Shown here: in pieces, positions 34,724-36,637 of the stretch | How positions within the stretch are numbered: the first letter of the stretch is position 1 | Layout of the letters: every line of letters starts with the position of its first letter | Assembly (NCBI GenBank): GCA_015231885.1 | Contig: JADGAT010000050.1 | Location: forward strand, 1-36,637 | Direction: 5' to 3' | Length of the DNA stretch: 36,637 bases | Source: SAR324 cluster bacterium | GTDB lineage: Bacteria; SAR324; NAC60-12 | Program-made: the position numbers and the translations under genes | The notes under the pieces: model-generated | What the model was told of the DNA's origin: nothing | The model's database searches: none | Seen by the model: the letters and a program-made list of their open reading frames with translations, nothing else

Positions 34724-36295
34724 TCAGATATGAATGATTTTTTTAAGGCTCTCCATATTCATAAATTGCTTAAAATGACGGGCCAGTAAATCATATTGGC
34801 GGTCTTTGAAATCTGAGGCTGATGGGGAGATTTGCTCATGATTTTGATAAGACGGAGCCAACGAAGATAGAAAATTTTCTAGAAAATAAGGAGAATCAAA
34901 CAATCCATGCAGATAAGTTCCCCATACTTTGCCGTCCGGACTGCAGGTCCCATCGACATCATCTACGATTTTATTATTGCGTGACTCAATCCGAATCAAA
35001 GGAGCTTGTTTTTCTCCAGTGCTGCGAGTGATTCCCATATGGATTTCATAGCCTTCAACCTTGCTTTGATAGGGCAGGAAGATTCCGGATGTTCGGGAAA
35101 GCACTTTTTCCGCCTGCAGGGTGGTTTCTTGCTCAAGAAAACCAAGAGCCCTTGTTTCTCCTGGTGATCCTTCCACGCCATAAGGGTCATTCACTTGTTT
35201 CCCCAGCATTTGATACCCTCCGCAAATACCAATGAGTTGCCCCCTTTGATTGCGGTAGGTTTGTAATATGCTTTTCCATTGACTTTCTACCAGCCACTGA
35301 AGATCATACCGAACATTTTTTGTGCCAGGCAGAATCACGGCATCGTATCCCTCGAGTTTTCGGGGAGACGCAAGATAGTGCACCGTGACCGACGAATTTC
35401 GCTGCAATGAGAGAAAATCGGTAAAATTAGAAATATGCGGCAAACGGATGACCGCCACATGGATGGTGTTTTTGTCGGGCATGGCTATGGGATCAATCAA
35501 ACTGTCTAAAAGCACAGAATCTTCAGCATCAATCTCGATATCATGATAGTAGGGAATCATTCCATAAACAGGAAGCTGCGTTTGTTTCTCAATATATTCG
35601 ATTCCTTCCTGAAACAGGGAGGAATCCCCACGGAATTTGTTAATCAGGAAACCATGCACCCGTTTTTGATCTTCAGGCGGAATGACGGCCAGGGTTCCGA
35701 TCAGTTGAGCAAAGATTCCTCCCTTATCGATATCCCCCGCCAAAATAACAGGAGCATTGGCCGCATGTGCCATTTTGAAATTCACAAAATCTTTTTTTCG
35801 TAAGTTGACTTCCCCGCAGGAACCGGCGCCCTCCATAATAATAAGATCGTATTCATCTCGCAGGCGGTTTAAGCTTTCAAGAGATTTCTGAAACAGCCCA
35901 TCGGTGTGCATGTAATAATCTCTTGCCGTTTGACTGCCGATCACTTTTCCCTGGAGTACAATCTGAGCTCCCATATCTGAATTTGGCTTGAGCAATACCG
36001 GATTCATATCGGAATGAGGATCAATTCCTGACGCTTCGGCCTGCACAACCTGAGCTCTTCCCATTTCATCCCCTTCTGGCGTCACAAAGGAATTATTGGA
36101 CATATTCTGTGCTTTAAAGGGTGCCACTCGGATTCCCTGGTTTTTGAAAATCCGGCACAGTGCTGTTACGATAATACTTTTTCCTACATCCGATCCTGTT
36201 CCTAGAATAGAAAGACAGGGGGCCTTTGCAGGTGTCATGGGGGGCTTGCCATTGATTTTGTAGAAAACAGATTTTGTACCAATTCTATTTTTCAT
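34724..36295 (-). CDS. cobQ: Cobyric acid synthase
   Basis: A 523-residue glutamine-dependent amidotransferase that amidates four carboxylates of adenosyl-cobyrinic diamide in cobalamin synthesis. The ATP-binding part has GTGSDVGKS (32-40), PFKAQNMSNNS and GAGSCGEVNLR. The glutaminase part has the nucleophile Cys358 in GICGGYQMLG and His463 in TYLHGLF. Length is normal (about 480-500). The ATG at 36295 lacks a good ribosome-binding site; an ATG at 36238 would remove 19 residues. No other cob gene and no cobalamin riboswitch is visible nearby, so it is an isolated pathway gene here. Confidence 0.96.
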   Translation of the reverse strand: MKNRIGTKSVFYKINGKPPMTPAKAPCLSILGTGSDVGKSIIVTALCRIFKNQGIRVAPFKAQNMSNNSFVTPEGDEMGRAQVVQAEASGIDPHSDMNPVLLKPNSDMGAQIVLQGKVIGSQTARDYYMHTDGLFQKSLESLNRLRDEYDLIIMEGAGSCGEVNLRKKDFVNFKMAHAANAPVILAGDIDKGGIFAQLIGTLAVIPPEDQKRVHGFLINKFRGDSSLFQEGIEYIEKQTQLPVYGMIPYYHDIEIDAEDSVLLDSLIDPIAMPDKNTIHVAVIRLPHISNFTDFLSLQRNSSVTVHYLASPRKLEGYDAVILPGTKNVRYDLQWLVESQWKSILQTYRNQRGQLIGICGGYQMLGKQVNDPYGVEGSPGETRALGFLEQETTLQAEKVLSRTSGIFLPYQSKVEGYEIHMGITRSTGEKQAPLIRIESRNNKIVDDVDGTCSPDGKVWGTYLHGLFDSPYFLENFLSSLAPSYQNHEQISPSASDFKDRQYDLLARHFKQFMNMESLKKIIHI

Positions 36296-36382
36296 TATTG
36301 TGTCTCAGAATCCTGAAGCGCATACAGCACTAAAATGTCTTTAATCTATCACAAGTTGCTGTCGTGTGCGATCAATATATTG

Positions 36383-36535
36383 TTATTGACTCAGCCCAGT
36401 GTTCCTTCGCATCTCTTGCTTTTCAATATCATCGAGGATCTCTATCACTTTTTCCCGTTCATCTGGATTGTTTACCGTTTCATGAGGACTTTTTCCACCA
36501 AGAGCACAGTAATGTGGTGCTATAGCGGTTAAACC
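36383..36535 (-). pseudogene. C-terminal relic of a protein with an LGGKSPHETV segment
   Basis: An open stretch of 50 codons bounded upstream by TGA and ending in TAA. No plausible start is present. It reads ...PHYCALGGKSPHETVNNP, then a charged helix DEREKVIEILDDIEKQEMRR. The ALGGKTPxEA-like segment followed by such a helix recalls the C-terminal part of SEC-C-linked or antitoxin-like proteins; an IS integrase end (RPHSALGGKTP) is another possibility. The region between cobQ and the last gene is otherwise empty. Confidence 0.4.
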
Positions 36536-36588
36536 TCACTTTGAGGCAACGAATTTCTAGGAAAATAAACTGGAAATGGAGGTGACTT

Positions 36589-36637
36589 ATGCTTTTTAAA
36601 ACGATAGTTCAGCTAGAAGTTTTGGCACAATTGGAAG
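36589..36637 (+). CDS. Start of an unidentified gene (cut by window edge)
   Basis: An ATG at 36589 is preceded by GGAGGTGACTT, an almost perfect ribosome-binding site. The 16 visible residues (MLFKTIVQLEVLAQLE) stay open to the window edge. This is too short to assign; the strong site is the main evidence that a gene starts here. Confidence 0.5.
   Translation, partial: MLFKTIVQLEVLAQLE

Noticed and set aside
36335..36532. 65-codon plus-strand frame near the right end
   Set aside because: It has no ribosome-binding site and low-quality composition, and it overlaps the opposite-strand relic, which reads more like protein.
1..36637. CRISPR array, tRNA, rRNA, phage or defence island
   Set aside because: No regularly spaced repeats, tRNA-like cloverleaf, rRNA segments, or recognised phage, transposase or defence genes were seen by eye.

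Overview
This is a gene-dense bacterial chromosome segment of moderate G+C, with genes on both strands and very short gaps. Several convergent pairs overlap or nearly touch, for example the SagB-type gene with a 55-aa gene and the ParA gene with rppH. LptD, an MsbA-like exporter, a probable outer-membrane protein, SlyD, BolA, RppH and a DUF2868/DUF3482 pair all point to a Gram-negative, LPS-bearing bacterium, most likely a proteobacterium in the broad sense. The sequence alone does not settle the class. I saw no rRNA, tRNA, phage, intact IS element or CRISPR array.

Layout. 1-4.9 kb: the edge of a small coiled-coil gene, an HtrA/DegS-like protease, a GH57-like glycoside hydrolase, and a receiver domain fused to an RsbW-like ATPase. 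4.2-8.8 kb (minus): an apparent operon ppa-aroQ-lptD-putative outer-membrane protein. 9.0-12.6 kb: rsmE, then a flavin-reductase-like gene followed by a tandem SagB/nitroreductase-type gene, facing bolA and a 55-aa partner. 12.6-16.5 kb: a palindromic repeat, a PEBP/YbhB-like protein, a HIT protein, a TMTC-like membrane protein with TPRs, and an 80-aa unknown gene between two RNA-like hairpins. 16.5-23.1 kb: an MsbA-like ABC exporter, a structured intergenic element, an orphan periplasmic binding protein, and a histidine kinase/response regulator pair followed by a 68-aa helical protein. 23.1-28.7 kb: cysS, an orphan ParA, rppH, then sirtuin-cysteine desulfurase-small lipoprotein, then an RRM protein. 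28.8-36.6 kb: DUF3482 GTPase and DUF2868 membrane protein, SlyD-like FKBP, a CNNM/DUF21 protein, an EamA transporter, an orphan cobQ, a gene relic, and the first codons of another gene.

How the parts fit. Envelope biogenesis is well represented: LptD, the exporter, the protease and the putative porin-like protein. The clearest unusual theme is signalling. Two separate genes put a GHKL/RsbW-type ATPase behind a receiver domain. One of them also carries an internal pseudo-receiver with Asn at the phosphoacceptor position, and it sits directly behind its own membrane histidine kinase. This suggests phosphorelay control of partner-switching rather than direct DNA binding. A second unusual unit is the flavin reductase-tandem SagB pair, which has no YcaO or peptide precursor nearby. 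No defence system or large mobile island was recognised, so the window looks mainly like core chromosome with a few under-described modules and several structured intergenic elements.
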